Shown here: in pieces, positions 26,817-38,359 of the stretch
Numbering within the stretch: the first letter of the stretch is position 1
Layout: each line of letters starts with the position of its first letter
Origin: Micropruina sonneratiae
Lineage (GTDB): Bacteria > Actinomycetota > Actinomycetes > Propionibacteriales > Propionibacteriaceae
Length of the DNA stretch: 64,000 nucleotides
Direction of reading: 5' to 3'
Assembly (NCBI RefSeq): GCF_025972045.1
Contig: NZ_JAPDHX010000004.1
Coordinates: 124,001-188,000 of the forward strand
Notes under the pieces: model-generated
Told to the model about the DNA's origin: nothing
The model's database searches: none
The model's input: only the letters and a program-made list of their open reading frames with translations
Program-made: the position numbers and the translations under genes

Positions 26817-28073
26817 TCAGTCGCTGCCGTTGCCCTGCAGGCGTGCCGTAACCCGGCCGGCGAGCTCTGCCGGCAGCCGGCCCAGCCCGCGGACCTTGCC
26901 CACCGCGCGGCTGCCGATCTCCTGCAGCATGCCGCGCCAGTTGTAGGTGACGTCCCGACGGATCTTGCGCATCGCAGACTCCTCGGTGCGCTCGAAGTGG
27001 GCATCGCGTCCGATGGCGGCGGCCACGGTGCCGGCGATCGCCTCGACGGCGAGATCGATCGGGATCGAGTCGACGTGCCGGTGGTCGACGAACGGCCCCG
27101 GATCCGGCCGGGACTCCAGGTTGGCCACCTCGCCCAGCACCCGCACCCCGTTGTCCCGGATCGCGGCCAGCACCACCTGCTCCTGTTGCAGAGCCAACTC
27201 GTGGGCCCAGCCGGGCAGCTGCAGCCGGGCCTCGTCGGCGCCGGGGGTGCGCAGCACGAACCGGCCCGTCGCCCCGTGGTAGACCAACCATTCGTGGTTG
27301 AGCCACTCGACGTCGTTGTCGCGGATGACGCCGTTGAGCCGGCGCAGCAGTTCGGCCTCGGGCACCGTCAGGCTGCGGTTGACGCTGCGCCCGCCGGGAG
27401 CGGCCCGCAGCAGCAGGTCACGCGGCAGCCCGAGCATCCGTTCGAACGCGTGGAAGGAGTGGTCGTGGTCGCGTGGATCGAGCGGCACCACCGTGACGTT
27501 CTCGGGACCGACCAGTCCGCACCAGCGGTCGATCAGTGCGGCGTGGTCGTAACGCACCCGGCGCTCGGGGCTGCCCACCTTCTTGGGTTTGAGGACCTTC
27601 TTCAGCCATCCGTCGAAGCTGCCCCGGCCGCCGTTGCGCTTCAGCGTCTCCTGCCACATCGACGGCAGCATCTTCGCGTACGGCCGTAGGGTCAGCGCGA
27701 TGTGCAGGCTCGGCCCGAGCTCGTCGCGCCACTGCTGCGCCTGTTCCTGGGTGGCGGACGCCGCGTACTCGTGCCCGAACCAGATCCGCCGGTCCTTCTC
27801 GGCGCGGATCTCCTCGAGCAGCGCCGTCCACACGCCGATGGAGGGGGCGGACGACACCCGCTCGCCCTCGACCCGCCAGCCGAAGCCGCGCTCCAGGAAC
27901 GCGTTGACCGCCTTGCGGTGGTTGACGCCCTTGCCCGGGTACAAGACGCCGTGGCCGAGCAGTTCCTCCCGGCAGGCCGCCGCAGCAGCCTGCACCGCCG
28001 TCGTGCCGGTCTTCGGTGGCCCTATGTAGAACAGTGTCGTGTGCGGGGGCAGCAGCCAGGGGTCGTCGCTCAT
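26817..28073 (-). CDS. Sulfotransferase-like protein
   Basis: 418 residues with an N-terminal P-loop, FYIGPPKTGTTAVQAAAAA, matching the 5'-phosphosulfate-binding loop of PAPS-dependent sulfotransferases. A conserved-looking LTLRPYAKMLPSMWQ segment would hold the 3'-phosphate-binding Arg/Ser. The C-terminal 200 residues are not recognisable. It starts 10 bases after cysN and is the last gene of the sulfate-activation operon, so it probably uses the PAPS made by the operon to sulfate a glycan, lipid or small molecule. The acceptor is unknown. Confidence 0.75.
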   Translation of the reverse strand: MSDDPWLLPPHTTLFYIGPPKTGTTAVQAAAAACREELLGHGVLYPGKGVNHRKAVNAFLERGFGWRVEGERVSSAPSIGVWTALLEEIRAEKDRRIWFGHEYAASATQEQAQQWRDELGPSLHIALTLRPYAKMLPSMWQETLKRNGGRGSFDGWLKKVLKPKKVGSPERRVRYDHAALIDRWCGLVGPENVTVVPLDPRDHDHSFHAFERMLGLPRDLLLRAAPGGRSVNRSLTVPEAELLRRLNGVIRDNDVEWLNHEWLVYHGATGRFVLRTPGADEARLQLPGWAHELALQQEQVVLAAIRDNGVRVLGEVANLESRPDPGPFVDHRHVDSIPIDLAVEAIAGTVAAAIGRDAHFERTEESAMRKIRRDVTYNWRGMLQEIGSRAVGKVRGLGRLPAELAGRVTARLQGNGSD

Positions 28074-28083
28074 CGTCGTCCGA

Positions 28084-29361
28084 TCACTCCAGGAAGCCGG
28101 CCCCCACGGTGCGGTTGCTGGCCTCGTCGACGAGGATCACCGACCCGGTCGTCCGGTTCTCCTCGTAGTGGTCCATGAACAGCGGCCGGGTGCAGCGCAG
28201 CCGCACGCGTCCGATCTCGTTGAGGGCGAGTTTTCCTGCCTGCTCGTCACGATGCAACGTGTTGATGTCGATTCGGTACAGGATTTCGCGGACCTTGACC
28301 CGTGCCCACACCGTGGTGTGCTTGATCGCCAGGGTCCGGCCCGGGGTCAGCGAGGTGGTCTCGTCCATCCAGCAGACCCGCAGGTCGAGGTCCTGGACGG
28401 CGGGGGCCGGATTGTTGGGCCGCACCAGCATGTCGCCACGGCTGATGTCGATCTCGTCGGCCAGCCGCAGCACCACCGACATGGGCGGGTAGGCGTCCTG
28501 CGAGGGTCCGGTGGGGGTGTCGATGGCGGCCACCCTGGTGCTGAATCCCGAGGGCAGCGCCATGATCTCGTCGCCGACCTTGATCACCCCCGAGGCGACG
28601 GTGCCGGCGTAGCCGCGGTAGTCGCGGGCCTTGGCCGACTGGGGCCGGATGACGTACTGCACCGGGAAGCGCACGTCGGTGAGGTTGCGGTCGGACGCGA
28701 CGTGCAGGTGTTCCAGGTGGTAGAGCAGGGCCGGCCCGTCGTACCAGGGCGTGTTGTCGCTGCGGGTCACCACGTTGTCGCCGAGCAACGCCGAGATCGG
28801 GATGAACTGCAGGTCACCGACCTTCAGCCGTGACGCGAACCCGGAGAACTCCGCCACGATCCGCTCATAGACGCTCTCGTCGAAGTCGACCAGGTCCATC
28901 TTGTTGATGCACACCACCAGATGCCGGACGCCCAGCAGTGTCGCCAGGAACGAGTGCCGCCGGGACTGCTCGGTCATCCCCTTGCGGGCGTCGATCAGGA
29001 TCAGCGCCGCGTCGGCGGTGGACGCCCCGGTCACCATGTTGCGGGTGTACTGCGGGTGTCCCGGGGTGTCGGCGATGATGAACTTGCGCCGCGGAGTGGC
29101 GAAGTAGCGGTAAGCCACGTCGATGGTGATGCCCTGCTCGCGCTCGGCGCGCAGCCCGTCGGTCAGCAGCGACAGGTCCACGTAGTCGTTGCCGCGCTGG
29201 TTGGAGACCCGCTCGACCGACTCGTACTGGTCGGTGAAGATCGACTTCGAGTCGTAGAGCAGCCGGCCGATCAGGGTCGACTTGCCGTCGTCCACGCTGC
29301 CGGCGGTCGCGAACCGCAGCAGGTCCCCGGAGCTGGTCTCGGTCGTGGTCGCCTCGCTCAT
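28084..29361 (-). CDS. cysN: Sulfate adenylyltransferase subunit 1 (GTPase)
   Basis: GTP-hydrolysing subunit of ATP sulfurylase, which with CysD makes adenosine 5'-phosphosulfate. GTPase motifs are GSVDDGKSTLIGRLL, IADTPGHPQYTRNM and CINKMDLVD; the C-terminal beta-barrels resemble elongation factors. It is 425 residues long and has no fused CysC kinase, consistent with the separate kinase gene in this operon. The ATG overlaps the cysD stop by one base (TGATG). Confidence 0.95.
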   Translation of the reverse strand: MSEATTTETSSGDLLRFATAGSVDDGKSTLIGRLLYDSKSIFTDQYESVERVSNQRGNDYVDLSLLTDGLRAEREQGITIDVAYRYFATPRRKFIIADTPGHPQYTRNMVTGASTADAALILIDARKGMTEQSRRHSFLATLLGVRHLVVCINKMDLVDFDESVYERIVAEFSGFASRLKVGDLQFIPISALLGDNVVTRSDNTPWYDGPALLYHLEHLHVASDRNLTDVRFPVQYVIRPQSAKARDYRGYAGTVASGVIKVGDEIMALPSGFSTRVAAIDTPTGPSQDAYPPMSVVLRLADEIDISRGDMLVRPNNPAPAVQDLDLRVCWMDETTSLTPGRTLAIKHTTVWARVKVREILYRIDINTLHRDEQAGKLALNEIGRVRLRCTRPLFMDHYEENRTTGSVILVDEASNRTVGAGFLE

Positions 29362-30263
29362 CAGAAGTACCCTTCCTTCTTCCGGTCCTCCATCGCCGCT
29401 TCGCTGACCCGGTCATCACCGCGGGTCGCGCCGCGCTCGGTCAACCGGGCGGCCGCGATCTCGGCCACGATCGCCTCGTTGGTGTCGGCCACAGACTCCA
29501 CGGCTGCGGTCAGGTTGGCGTCACCCATCGTCCGGTAGCGCACCGACGTGGTGATGATCTCCTCGCCGTCGCGCGGGGTGATGAACTCGTTGACCGCGTA
29601 CAGCATGCCGTCGCGCTGCACGACCTCGCGCTGCTGTGCGTAGTACAGGTTGGGCAGCGGGATGTTCTCCTCGGCGATGTAGGCCCAGGTGTCCAACTCG
29701 GTCCAGTTCGACAACGGGAAGACCCGGATCGACTCCCCCGCGTTCACCCGCGAGTTGTACAGGTTCCACAGTTCGGGGCGCTGGTTCTTCGGATCCCACT
29801 GGCCGAAGTCGTCGCGGAACGAGAAGACCCGCTCCTTGGCGCGCGCCTTCTCCTCATCGCGCCGGGCGCCGCCGAACAGCGCGGTGAAGCGATGCTCCTC
29901 GACGGCGTCCAGCAGCACCGGGGTCTGGATGCGGTTGCGCGAGCCGTTCGGCTCCTCGGTGACCAGGCCGCGCTCGATCGCGTCCGGCACCGAGGCGACG
30001 ACGAGCTGCACCTCCAGCTGACCCAGCCACCAGTCGCGGAAGGCGATCACCTCGGGGAAGTTCAGCCCGGTGTCGACGTGCATGAACGGGAACGGGATGC
30101 GTGCCGGCGCGAACGCCTTCCGGGCCAGCACGCTCATCACCACCGAATCCTTGCCGCCGGAGAACAGCAGGCAGGGCCGCTCCATCTCGGCCGCGACCTC
30201 GCGGATGATGTGGATGCTCTCGGCCTCCAGTGCGCGCAGCTGACTCAGTACGTACCCGCTCAT
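29361..30263 (-). CDS. cysD: Sulfate adenylyltransferase subunit 2
   Basis: Catalytic subunit of ATP sulfurylase, a PP-loop enzyme. CLLFSGGKDSVVMSVL (about residue 31) is the PP-loop; IPFPFMHVDTGLNFPEV and FSFRDDFGQWDPKNQRPELW are typical CysD segments. The 300 residues match the family. It is coupled to cysQ upstream by a four-base ATGA overlap and to cysN downstream by TGATG. Confidence 0.96.
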   Translation of the reverse strand: MSGYVLSQLRALEAESIHIIREVAAEMERPCLLFSGGKDSVVMSVLARKAFAPARIPFPFMHVDTGLNFPEVIAFRDWWLGQLEVQLVVASVPDAIERGLVTEEPNGSRNRIQTPVLLDAVEEHRFTALFGGARRDEEKARAKERVFSFRDDFGQWDPKNQRPELWNLYNSRVNAGESIRVFPLSNWTELDTWAYIAEENIPLPNLYYAQQREVVQRDGMLYAVNEFITPRDGEEIITTSVRYRTMGDANLTAAVESVADTNEAIVAEIAAARLTERGATRGDDRVSEAAMEDRKKEGYF

Positions 30264-31018
30264 CGTTCTCCTTCGATCTGCGCAACGACATCCAGCAGTC
30301 GCTCAGCATGCTCGACCCGACACACCATCAGGTCCGGCAACCACGGATCGGAATTGTTGTAGACAAGCGGCGAACCGTCCAATCGACTGGTGTGCAAGCC
30401 CGCCGCAGCCGCCACCGCGACGGGTGCGGCCGAGTCCCACTCGTACTGCCCGCCACCATGGATGTAGGCGTCCACCTCGCCGGTCACCACCGCCATCGCC
30501 TTCACCCCGGCCGACCCCATCGCGACAAGTTCAACCGGAATCAACTCACCGATGGAGGCCACCAGTGTCGGCGGCCGGGACCGGCTGACCGCAAGGCGCA
30601 ACGGACCGTCGGTCCGCAACGGAGGCAATGGTTCGGCCGGGTCCGTGGCGTAGACACGGTCACGGCCCGGTAGCGCCACTGCGCCAGCGGTGAGGCCGGA
30701 GTTGCGCTCCCACAGGGCCACGTGCACCGCGAAGTCGGTTCGCCAGTTGCCATCGGTGCGCTCGGCATACTCACGGGTACCATCCAGAGGGTCGACGATC
30801 CAAACCCGATCTGCATCCAGGCGCGACCGGTCGTCCTTGGCTTCCTCGGACAGCACCGCATCTCCCGGACGCCATCGACGCAGTTCATCGAGCAGGAACT
30901 CGTTGGCCCTGCGGTCTCCCTCGGGACCAGACACGTCGACTGACGCGTCACGCAGACCCAGCAGCACCCGCCCGGCGCCCCTGGCCAGTTCGGAGGCGAT
31001 CCTCGCGTCAGATGTCAT
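30260..31018 (-). CDS. cysQ: 3'(2'),5'-bisphosphate nucleotidase
   Basis: Removes the 3'-phosphate of PAP, the inhibitory by-product left when PAPS is used. The metal-binding motif WIVDPLDGTREYAE is near residue 74, and YEWDSAAPVAVAAAAG supplies the second inositol-monophosphatase-type signature. The 252 residues fit. Placement between cysC and cysD shows a complete cycle of PAPS synthesis and PAP clearance. Its first 11 bases overlap the end of cysC. The base composition here is somewhat less G+C rich than in cysD and cysN. Confidence 0.92.
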   Translation of the reverse strand: MTSDARIASELARGAGRVLLGLRDASVDVSGPEGDRRANEFLLDELRRWRPGDAVLSEEAKDDRSRLDADRVWIVDPLDGTREYAERTDGNWRTDFAVHVALWERNSGLTAGAVALPGRDRVYATDPAEPLPPLRTDGPLRLAVSRSRPPTLVASIGELIPVELVAMGSAGVKAMAVVTGEVDAYIHGGGQYEWDSAAPVAVAAAAGLHTSRLDGSPLVYNNSDPWLPDLMVCRVEHAERLLDVVAQIEGER

Positions 31019-32249
31019 AACCCATCAACTCCTGCTCACTCATCTGTTCGATCTCACGGGGAGTTCGACCGAACTCCACACCGCGTCGCACCGCGCGCGC
31101 CTCCAGTTCGCCGATGACCAGGGCAACGGCGTCGTCGACGCCGATGTTCGTGGTGTCGATGACCAGATCCGCGTCCTCTGGCGGCTCGTACGGCGAATCG
31201 ATGCCGGTGAAGTTGGTGAGCAGCCCGGCCCGGGCCTGGGCATAGAGGCCCTTGCGGTCGCGCCTCTCGCACTCCTCCAGTGGAGTGGAGATCCACACCT
31301 CGATGAAGTCGGCCCCGTCGCTGGCCATTCGGCGGGCTTCCGCACGCCCCTCGGCGAACGGCGCGATCAGGGCGGTGATCGCTATCCCTCCGTGCCGGGC
31401 GAGCAGGGCAGCAACCCAGCTGGTCCGACGGACGTTCGCCTCACGGCCGGCGACATCGAACCCGAGTCCGGCCGACAGCATGCGCCGCACGTCGTCGCCG
31501 TCCAGCAGGGTGACCTCTCGTTCCGAACGCGGCTCCAGGGCGTTATGAAAGGCTTTGGCAACTGTCGACTTACCCGAGCCGGAAAGGCCCGTGAAGAAGA
31601 CGACGGTGCCGCCCCGGTCTCGATGGGGTTGGTCCGCACCTGCGACCTCGCCGACTTCGACGAAGTGCCGGGCGAGATAGGCCGAGGCCAGGGCGGGGGC
31701 CGATGGCAGGCGGGGCCTCTCGAAGACACCGCGACTTCCGGGTGTCGGCCATGGGACACGCACGATGGCGTGGCTTCCGCGCGGCCGATCAGCGGTGACT
31801 GCCGGCAACTCGGCCAGCAGGCGGCGTCCGACCCGGGTCCGCCCGGCCAGTGCCAGCCAGCGCACGCGGGTGTGCGGTGCGGTCAGCGCGTCCACTCTGA
31901 CCAGGTCGGCCGAACTCGGTAGCCCACGCACGACGACGGCCAGGTCACTCGGGCCATCCGGCTCGTCGCCGATGGTGCCGGACGACACCTGCGCGACCCT
32001 GCGCAGCATGGACGTCTCCAAGGCACCCGCGTTGAGATGGCCGAGTAGCAACGGGGTCGCTTCGGTGTCCTTGACCACCACGGCGTCCACGCCGGTCAAT
32101 GCGGCCAACGCGCCGTGGGTGAGGCGAAGCCGGGGGCCGACTAGACCCCGCTGCACCAGTTCGACAACATCCAGATCTCCGGCTTCGGCAGTCACGGTCG
32201 GCAGCTGGGCGATGCTCGCCCAATCCACCTCTGCCACCTCAGGGATCAT
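31008..32249 (-). CDS. cysC: Adenylylsulfate kinase with extra N-terminal domain
   Basis: Phosphorylates APS to PAPS. The kinase domain occupies about residues 214-390: FFTGLSGSGKSTVAKAF is the Walker A loop, then LLDGDDVRRMLSAGLGF, then APFAEGRAEARRMA, then KGLYAQARAGLLTNFTGID. The 200-residue N-terminal region is unusual for a stand-alone CysC; it contains GLVGPRLRLTHGALAALT and AVVVKDTEATPLLL, faintly like a decayed PUA-like/ATP-sulfurylase N-domain. No sulfurylase active-site motif is seen, so it is probably structural or regulatory. It overlaps the upstream tauE-like gene by 11 bases. Confidence 0.88.
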   Translation of the reverse strand: MIPEVAEVDWASIAQLPTVTAEAGDLDVVELVQRGLVGPRLRLTHGALAALTGVDAVVVKDTEATPLLLGHLNAGALETSMLRRVAQVSSGTIGDEPDGPSDLAVVVRGLPSSADLVRVDALTAPHTRVRWLALAGRTRVGRRLLAELPAVTADRPRGSHAIVRVPWPTPGSRGVFERPRLPSAPALASAYLARHFVEVGEVAGADQPHRDRGGTVVFFTGLSGSGKSTVAKAFHNALEPRSEREVTLLDGDDVRRMLSAGLGFDVAGREANVRRTSWVAALLARHGGIAITALIAPFAEGRAEARRMASDGADFIEVWISTPLEECERRDRKGLYAQARAGLLTNFTGIDSPYEPPEDADLVIDTTNIGVDDAVALVIGELEARAVRRGVEFGRTPREIEQMSEQELMGYDI

Positions 32250-33231
32250 TTCCGTCCTCGCGCTCAGTCAACGAATGCCGCTGCGGCTCGACCCTATGCT
32301 CATCGGGCGGCTGGAGTGGAGATGGTTCAGGTTGCTGGGCGCTGGGCTGGTAGCGGCGCTTCAACATCGCCCACGCGAGCGGCCCGATCACCACGGCCCC
32401 GCCGGTCGCTATCAGGACACCCTCGGTGGGCACGCCCAGGAGCTTGAGACCCGAGGCCATCAGCAGCACGGCGAGAGCTCGTCGGATGACGCCGCCGGGC
32501 GCCCGGGAAGAGATCTGGGCACCGATGAACGCCCCCGGAATCGCGCCCAGGAGCATGGACCCGGTGACTCCCAAGGAGACTTGGCCATACATCAGGTGGC
32601 CCACTGAAGCTGCCGCCACGAGGGGAATCGCCTGGACAAGGTCGGTACCGACCAGTTGGGACGGCTTCAGGGTCGGGTACAACACGAGAAGCAGAGTGAG
32701 GATCAAGGAGCCGGCCCCGACCGAGGTCATGCCGACCATTAGGCCACCCAGCGCGCCCAGCGCCACAGTGGGGAGGCGCCGAACCTCGACCTCGGCCGAA
32801 GTCATCGGCGCCGCCCCCTCGCCCCACGGGAGACGCTTCCGACTCATCTGGAACCAAGCCCGGATGATGAGTCCGGCCGAGGCCAGCAGGAGCGCGGTGC
32901 CCAGCATTCCGAGCAGGACCTGCTCGAACCCGGGCAGCACCTTCAGGTGGTCGACGAGCATCGCGCCCAGGAAGGCAGCGGGAACCGAACCGATGCAGAG
33001 CCACAGCACCAGCTGGAGATTGGCTGTCTTGCGCACGATGTGCACGATTGCCCCGGCGGGCTTCATGAACAGGCTCGAGACGACATCGCTCGAGATAGCG
33101 GTGAGTGGGTCGATCCTGAAGAAGAAGACCAGAACCGGCGTCATCAGGGCGCCGCCGCCCATGCCCGTCAAACCCACCACGATTCCCACGAGTAGGCCGG
33201 CCAGAGCGATTCCGACGTCCAGCGTCCCCAC
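32239..33231 (-). CDS. TauE/SafE-family anion transporter
   Basis: Membrane protein of the sulfite exporter TauE/SafE family, about 330 residues with roughly eight hydrophobic helices in two halves; the first has GLTGMGGGALMTPVLVFFF, the second GMTSVGAGSLILTLLLVL. Family members move sulfite, sulfonates or related anions. First gene of the sulfate-activation operon, so it may move sulfate or sulfite, direction unknown. The start is uncertain: I take the GTG at 33231 because the helices begin right after it, but no ribosome-binding site is clear. An 81-base longer version is possible. Confidence 0.75.
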   Translation of the reverse strand: MGTLDVGIALAGLLVGIVVGLTGMGGGALMTPVLVFFFRIDPLTAISSDVVSSLFMKPAGAIVHIVRKTANLQLVLWLCIGSVPAAFLGAMLVDHLKVLPGFEQVLLGMLGTALLLASAGLIIRAWFQMSRKRLPWGEGAAPMTSAEVEVRRLPTVALGALGGLMVGMTSVGAGSLILTLLLVLYPTLKPSQLVGTDLVQAIPLVAAASVGHLMYGQVSLGVTGSMLLGAIPGAFIGAQISSRAPGGVIRRALAVLLMASGLKLLGVPTEGVLIATGGAVVIGPLAWAMLKRRYQPSAQQPEPSPLQPPDEHRVEPQRHSLTEREDGNDP

Positions 33232-33394
33232 CCCAATTCGGTTCAAGCTCCGGCAAGCACGATCTCGTGGCCATGTCTGGCGAGGCACGTCCGGCGGCTG
33301 CCGACCTCGCAACGCGGCTCAGCATATCGGGCAACTCGATCCAGCCCCATTCGCCCACGACTCTGGGTGAGGTTGTCGCCTGAGCCACGCGAAG

Positions 33395-33428
33395 CGGGCC
33401 CGGGTGGAATCTCCTCCACCCGGGCCCG
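33395..33428. terminator. Hairpin terminator after clpB
   Basis: A perfect 14-bp stem (CGGGCCCGGGTGGA at 33395-33408 with its complement at 33415-33428) and six-base loop lie 15 bases beyond the clpB stop codon. It separates clpB from the sulfur operon on the same strand. The rest of the 211-base gap (33232-33394) must hold the operon promoter, which I cannot pinpoint. Confidence 0.75.
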
Positions 33429-33442
33429 TTCGGTGCCGCCGG

Positions 33443-36025
<2,583 letters not shown>

Positions 36026-36053
36026 GTGGTAATTGTCTCCCTGTGAAACAAAG

Positions 36054-36072
36054 TTGAGTCCACTAGACTCAA
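36054..36072. promoter_or_regulatory. HAIR element (HspR operator) upstream of clpB
   Basis: TTGAGT and ACTCAA flank a seven-base spacer, the exact arrangement of the HspR-associated inverted repeat (consensus CTTGAGT-N7-ACTCAAG); here the outermost pair is G-C instead of C-G. HspR represses clpB and dnaK in Streptomyces and mycobacteria. The hspR gene is not in this window. Confidence 0.88.
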
Positions 36073-36142
36073 CCATACCTGTGTGGCGGCTATTCCGCTT
36101 GTTACGACGAGTTCTGTGGCGTGCTGGCCGCCGCTGCAAGGC

Positions 36143-37030
36143 TCAGCTGGGGTTCTCGTCCAGCGTGGCCGTCAGCGTGAAAGTCGCCGGCAGCCGCTCC
36201 GGACGCCGCTGCAGCCGGTACTCGCCGGTGCCGGGGTCCAGGCGCATCAGGCCGGGCAGTGCCTCCCAGGGCACGCTGTCGTGTTCGTCCAGGCCGGTCA
36301 GCCGCAACCCGCTGGCGAGGACGGCGGTGACGATCTCACCCAGCCCGTGATTCCACTCCACCGATTCGGGGGACGCCACCGCGCCCGTCCCGCTGTAGCT
36401 GCCCGGATCGCTCCACCGGACCGGCGCGGATTGCTCGAAATAGGGCAGTTCGAGAGCGACGGTCTGCTCGCCCGGGCCGCTGATCCAGGGCTGTTGGGCG
36501 CGATCGGGGTGCTCGTCCGCCACACGCTGCGCCAACGCAGCCAGGAGCACCGGGTGCGCGTCGCGGACGAACAGCCGTCCCCCGGGACGCAGCAGGCCGG
36601 CCACCGTCTGCGCCCACCGCCGGATGTCCGGCAGCCAGCACAGCGCACCCACCCCCGTGTAGACTAGGTCGAACCGCTCGCCGCCCAGCACCTCCACGGC
36701 GTCGTAGACGTCGGCCCGCACGTAGTCGATGCCGACTCCTGCCCTGGCCGCCAGGTCGCGCGCCGCCGCCACCGCCTCCCCGGACAGATCCAGGCCACTC
36801 ATCCTGGCGCCCAGCCGGGCCAGGCTGAGGGTGTCGGTGCCCAGGTGACACTGCAGGTGGACGGCGTCCAGCCCGGCGAGGTCCCCCAACCTGGGCCGGT
36901 CGAAGCGCACCACGTCGGACAGCGCGGACGGGTCGGCGAGCAGGTCGGCGATGCCGTAGCCGCCGGCCAGGTGGACCGGCACCCGCGCGTCCCAGTTCGC
37001 CCGGTTGACCACGCGGTAGTCGTCGCTCAT
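36143..37030 (-). CDS. Class I SAM-dependent methyltransferase
   Basis: 295 residues. Starts MSDDYRVVNRANWDARVPVHL; the SAM loop is unusual, AVHLQCHLGTDTLSLARLG, followed by GLDLSGEAVAAARDLAARAG and FDLVYTGVGALCWLPDIRRW. These segments resemble a widespread actinobacterial methyltransferase group of unknown substrate. The ATG at 37030 is preceded by TACCGT (37038-37043) at 7 bases, so the mRNA is probably leaderless; the ATG 66 bases upstream would overlap that promoter. Confidence 0.8.
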   Translation of the reverse strand: MSDDYRVVNRANWDARVPVHLAGGYGIADLLADPSALSDVVRFDRPRLGDLAGLDAVHLQCHLGTDTLSLARLGARMSGLDLSGEAVAAARDLAARAGVGIDYVRADVYDAVEVLGGERFDLVYTGVGALCWLPDIRRWAQTVAGLLRPGGRLFVRDAHPVLLAALAQRVADEHPDRAQQPWISGPGEQTVALELPYFEQSAPVRWSDPGSYSGTGAVASPESVEWNHGLGEIVTAVLASGLRLTGLDEHDSVPWEALPGLMRLDPGTGEYRLQRRPERLPATFTLTATLDENPS

Positions 37031-37132
37031 GACCCCGACGGTAGCGGCAGCCCCCGGCCGCCCGTGAGGTGGCTGGGTAGGCTGATCGCTGACCATCCGT
37101 GATCGACGGCTCCCTTCCGGCAGGAGAACCCG

Positions 37133-38242
37133 ATGGGCCTCCGCTCCCCGCGACCGCTGGTCGCGACCCTGCTGACCGTTGCCCTGCTGACCACCGGCCT
37201 GCTGGCCGGGTGCACTCCGGCGTCCGCTCCCTCGGCGAGCCCGAGCGCCTCCGCCCCGCCCGTCGGCGGCAGCGTGATCAGCACCGGCAACTCGACCAAT
37301 CAGATGGTCGCCACCCTGCCGCAGGCGGTCGCCGACCAGTGGAACGCCCTGGCCGCCGACGGCAAGGGTGTCGAGTGGCTGAACACCCCGAACACCACCG
37401 ACATCGTCCGGACGCCGGTGGCGGTGGGCGGCGACCAGAGCCAGGCGCTGGTGGACGCCGTCAACGGCGTTCAGGGCGCCGGGACGGACCGCTCGGTGCT
37501 GGCCGCCCTGAACGACCTGGACTCGCCCGCCGGATCACCGGTGTGGGTGTTCTCGCCGCTGCTCGACACCCGCGACCCGCTGGACTTCACCGAGCTGGCC
37601 TTCGACGAGGACCCGGCAGCGGTGGTCAAGGCGGTGAAGAAGGCGAAGGACCTGCCCGACCTGAAGGGACGCCAGGTCAGCTTCGTGATCAACCCGGTCG
37701 CCGGTGACCAGGCCGCGCTCAGCGACCTGCAGACCGGCTACCTGCACGCGGTCTGGCAGGAACTGGCCGACGCCGCCGGCGCCGAACGGGTGGAGTTCTT
37801 CGACGGCACCGGCACCGTGGCTGGCGCCGGCTCGGGGCCCGTGGTGGCCGTACCCGAGCCCGACGACGTCGACACCACCACCACCGGCACAGAGGTCGTC
37901 TGCCGGCTGCCGACCCCGGCCCTGTTCGTGATCAACACCCCCAACCTGATCGACCGCGGCAAGACCCTGCAGGGGTTGAAGAAGTGCCTGGCCAAGGCGC
38001 CCGACAACTACCGCGTGGTGGTCGAGGGACACACCTCGGGCGACCCCTCCGACAACGGCAGGGCGACCGTCGAGTTGTCCAAGCAGCGCGCCACCGTCGT
38101 GGCGGTGCTGCTCAAGGACCTGGACGTGCCGGCCAAGGCCATCTACAAGGTGGTCGGCTACGGGCGCAGCAACCCCCTGGTCGACCCGCCCACCGACCCG
38201 CGCAACCGGGCCGTGGTGGTGCGCTTCGAGGTACTCAAGTAG
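37133..38242 (+). CDS. OmpA-domain lipoprotein
   Basis: Surface lipoprotein. The signal peptide ends in the lipobox LLAGC (Cys24), followed by a Ser/Pro/Ala linker. Residues about 285-369 form an OmpA-like peptidoglycan-binding domain: RVVVEGHTSGDP, ELSKQRATVVAVLLKDL and GYGRSNPLV with the NRAVVV end. The 240-residue middle part is not recognised. CAGGAG stands before the ATG and TAGGCT about 55 bases upstream may be the -10 element. Probably tethers the membrane to the wall or senses the envelope. Confidence 0.8.
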   Translation: MGLRSPRPLVATLLTVALLTTGLLAGCTPASAPSASPSASAPPVGGSVISTGNSTNQMVATLPQAVADQWNALAADGKGVEWLNTPNTTDIVRTPVAVGGDQSQALVDAVNGVQGAGTDRSVLAALNDLDSPAGSPVWVFSPLLDTRDPLDFTELAFDEDPAAVVKAVKKAKDLPDLKGRQVSFVINPVAGDQAALSDLQTGYLHAVWQELADAAGAERVEFFDGTGTVAGAGSGPVVAVPEPDDVDTTTTGTEVVCRLPTPALFVINTPNLIDRGKTLQGLKKCLAKAPDNYRVVVEGHTSGDPSDNGRATVELSKQRATVVAVLLKDLDVPAKAIYKVVGYGRSNPLVDPPTDPRNRAVVVRFEVLK

Positions 38243-38359
38243 CCCGGCGACAGCACGGTTCGGGCCACGTCGTCCCACCATCCCGACCTGAGCCCCTGAT
38301 CGCAGGTTCCTCGCCCGGCGGCACTAGGCTCGGTGGCCTGCCCGAACTGGAGGACAACG

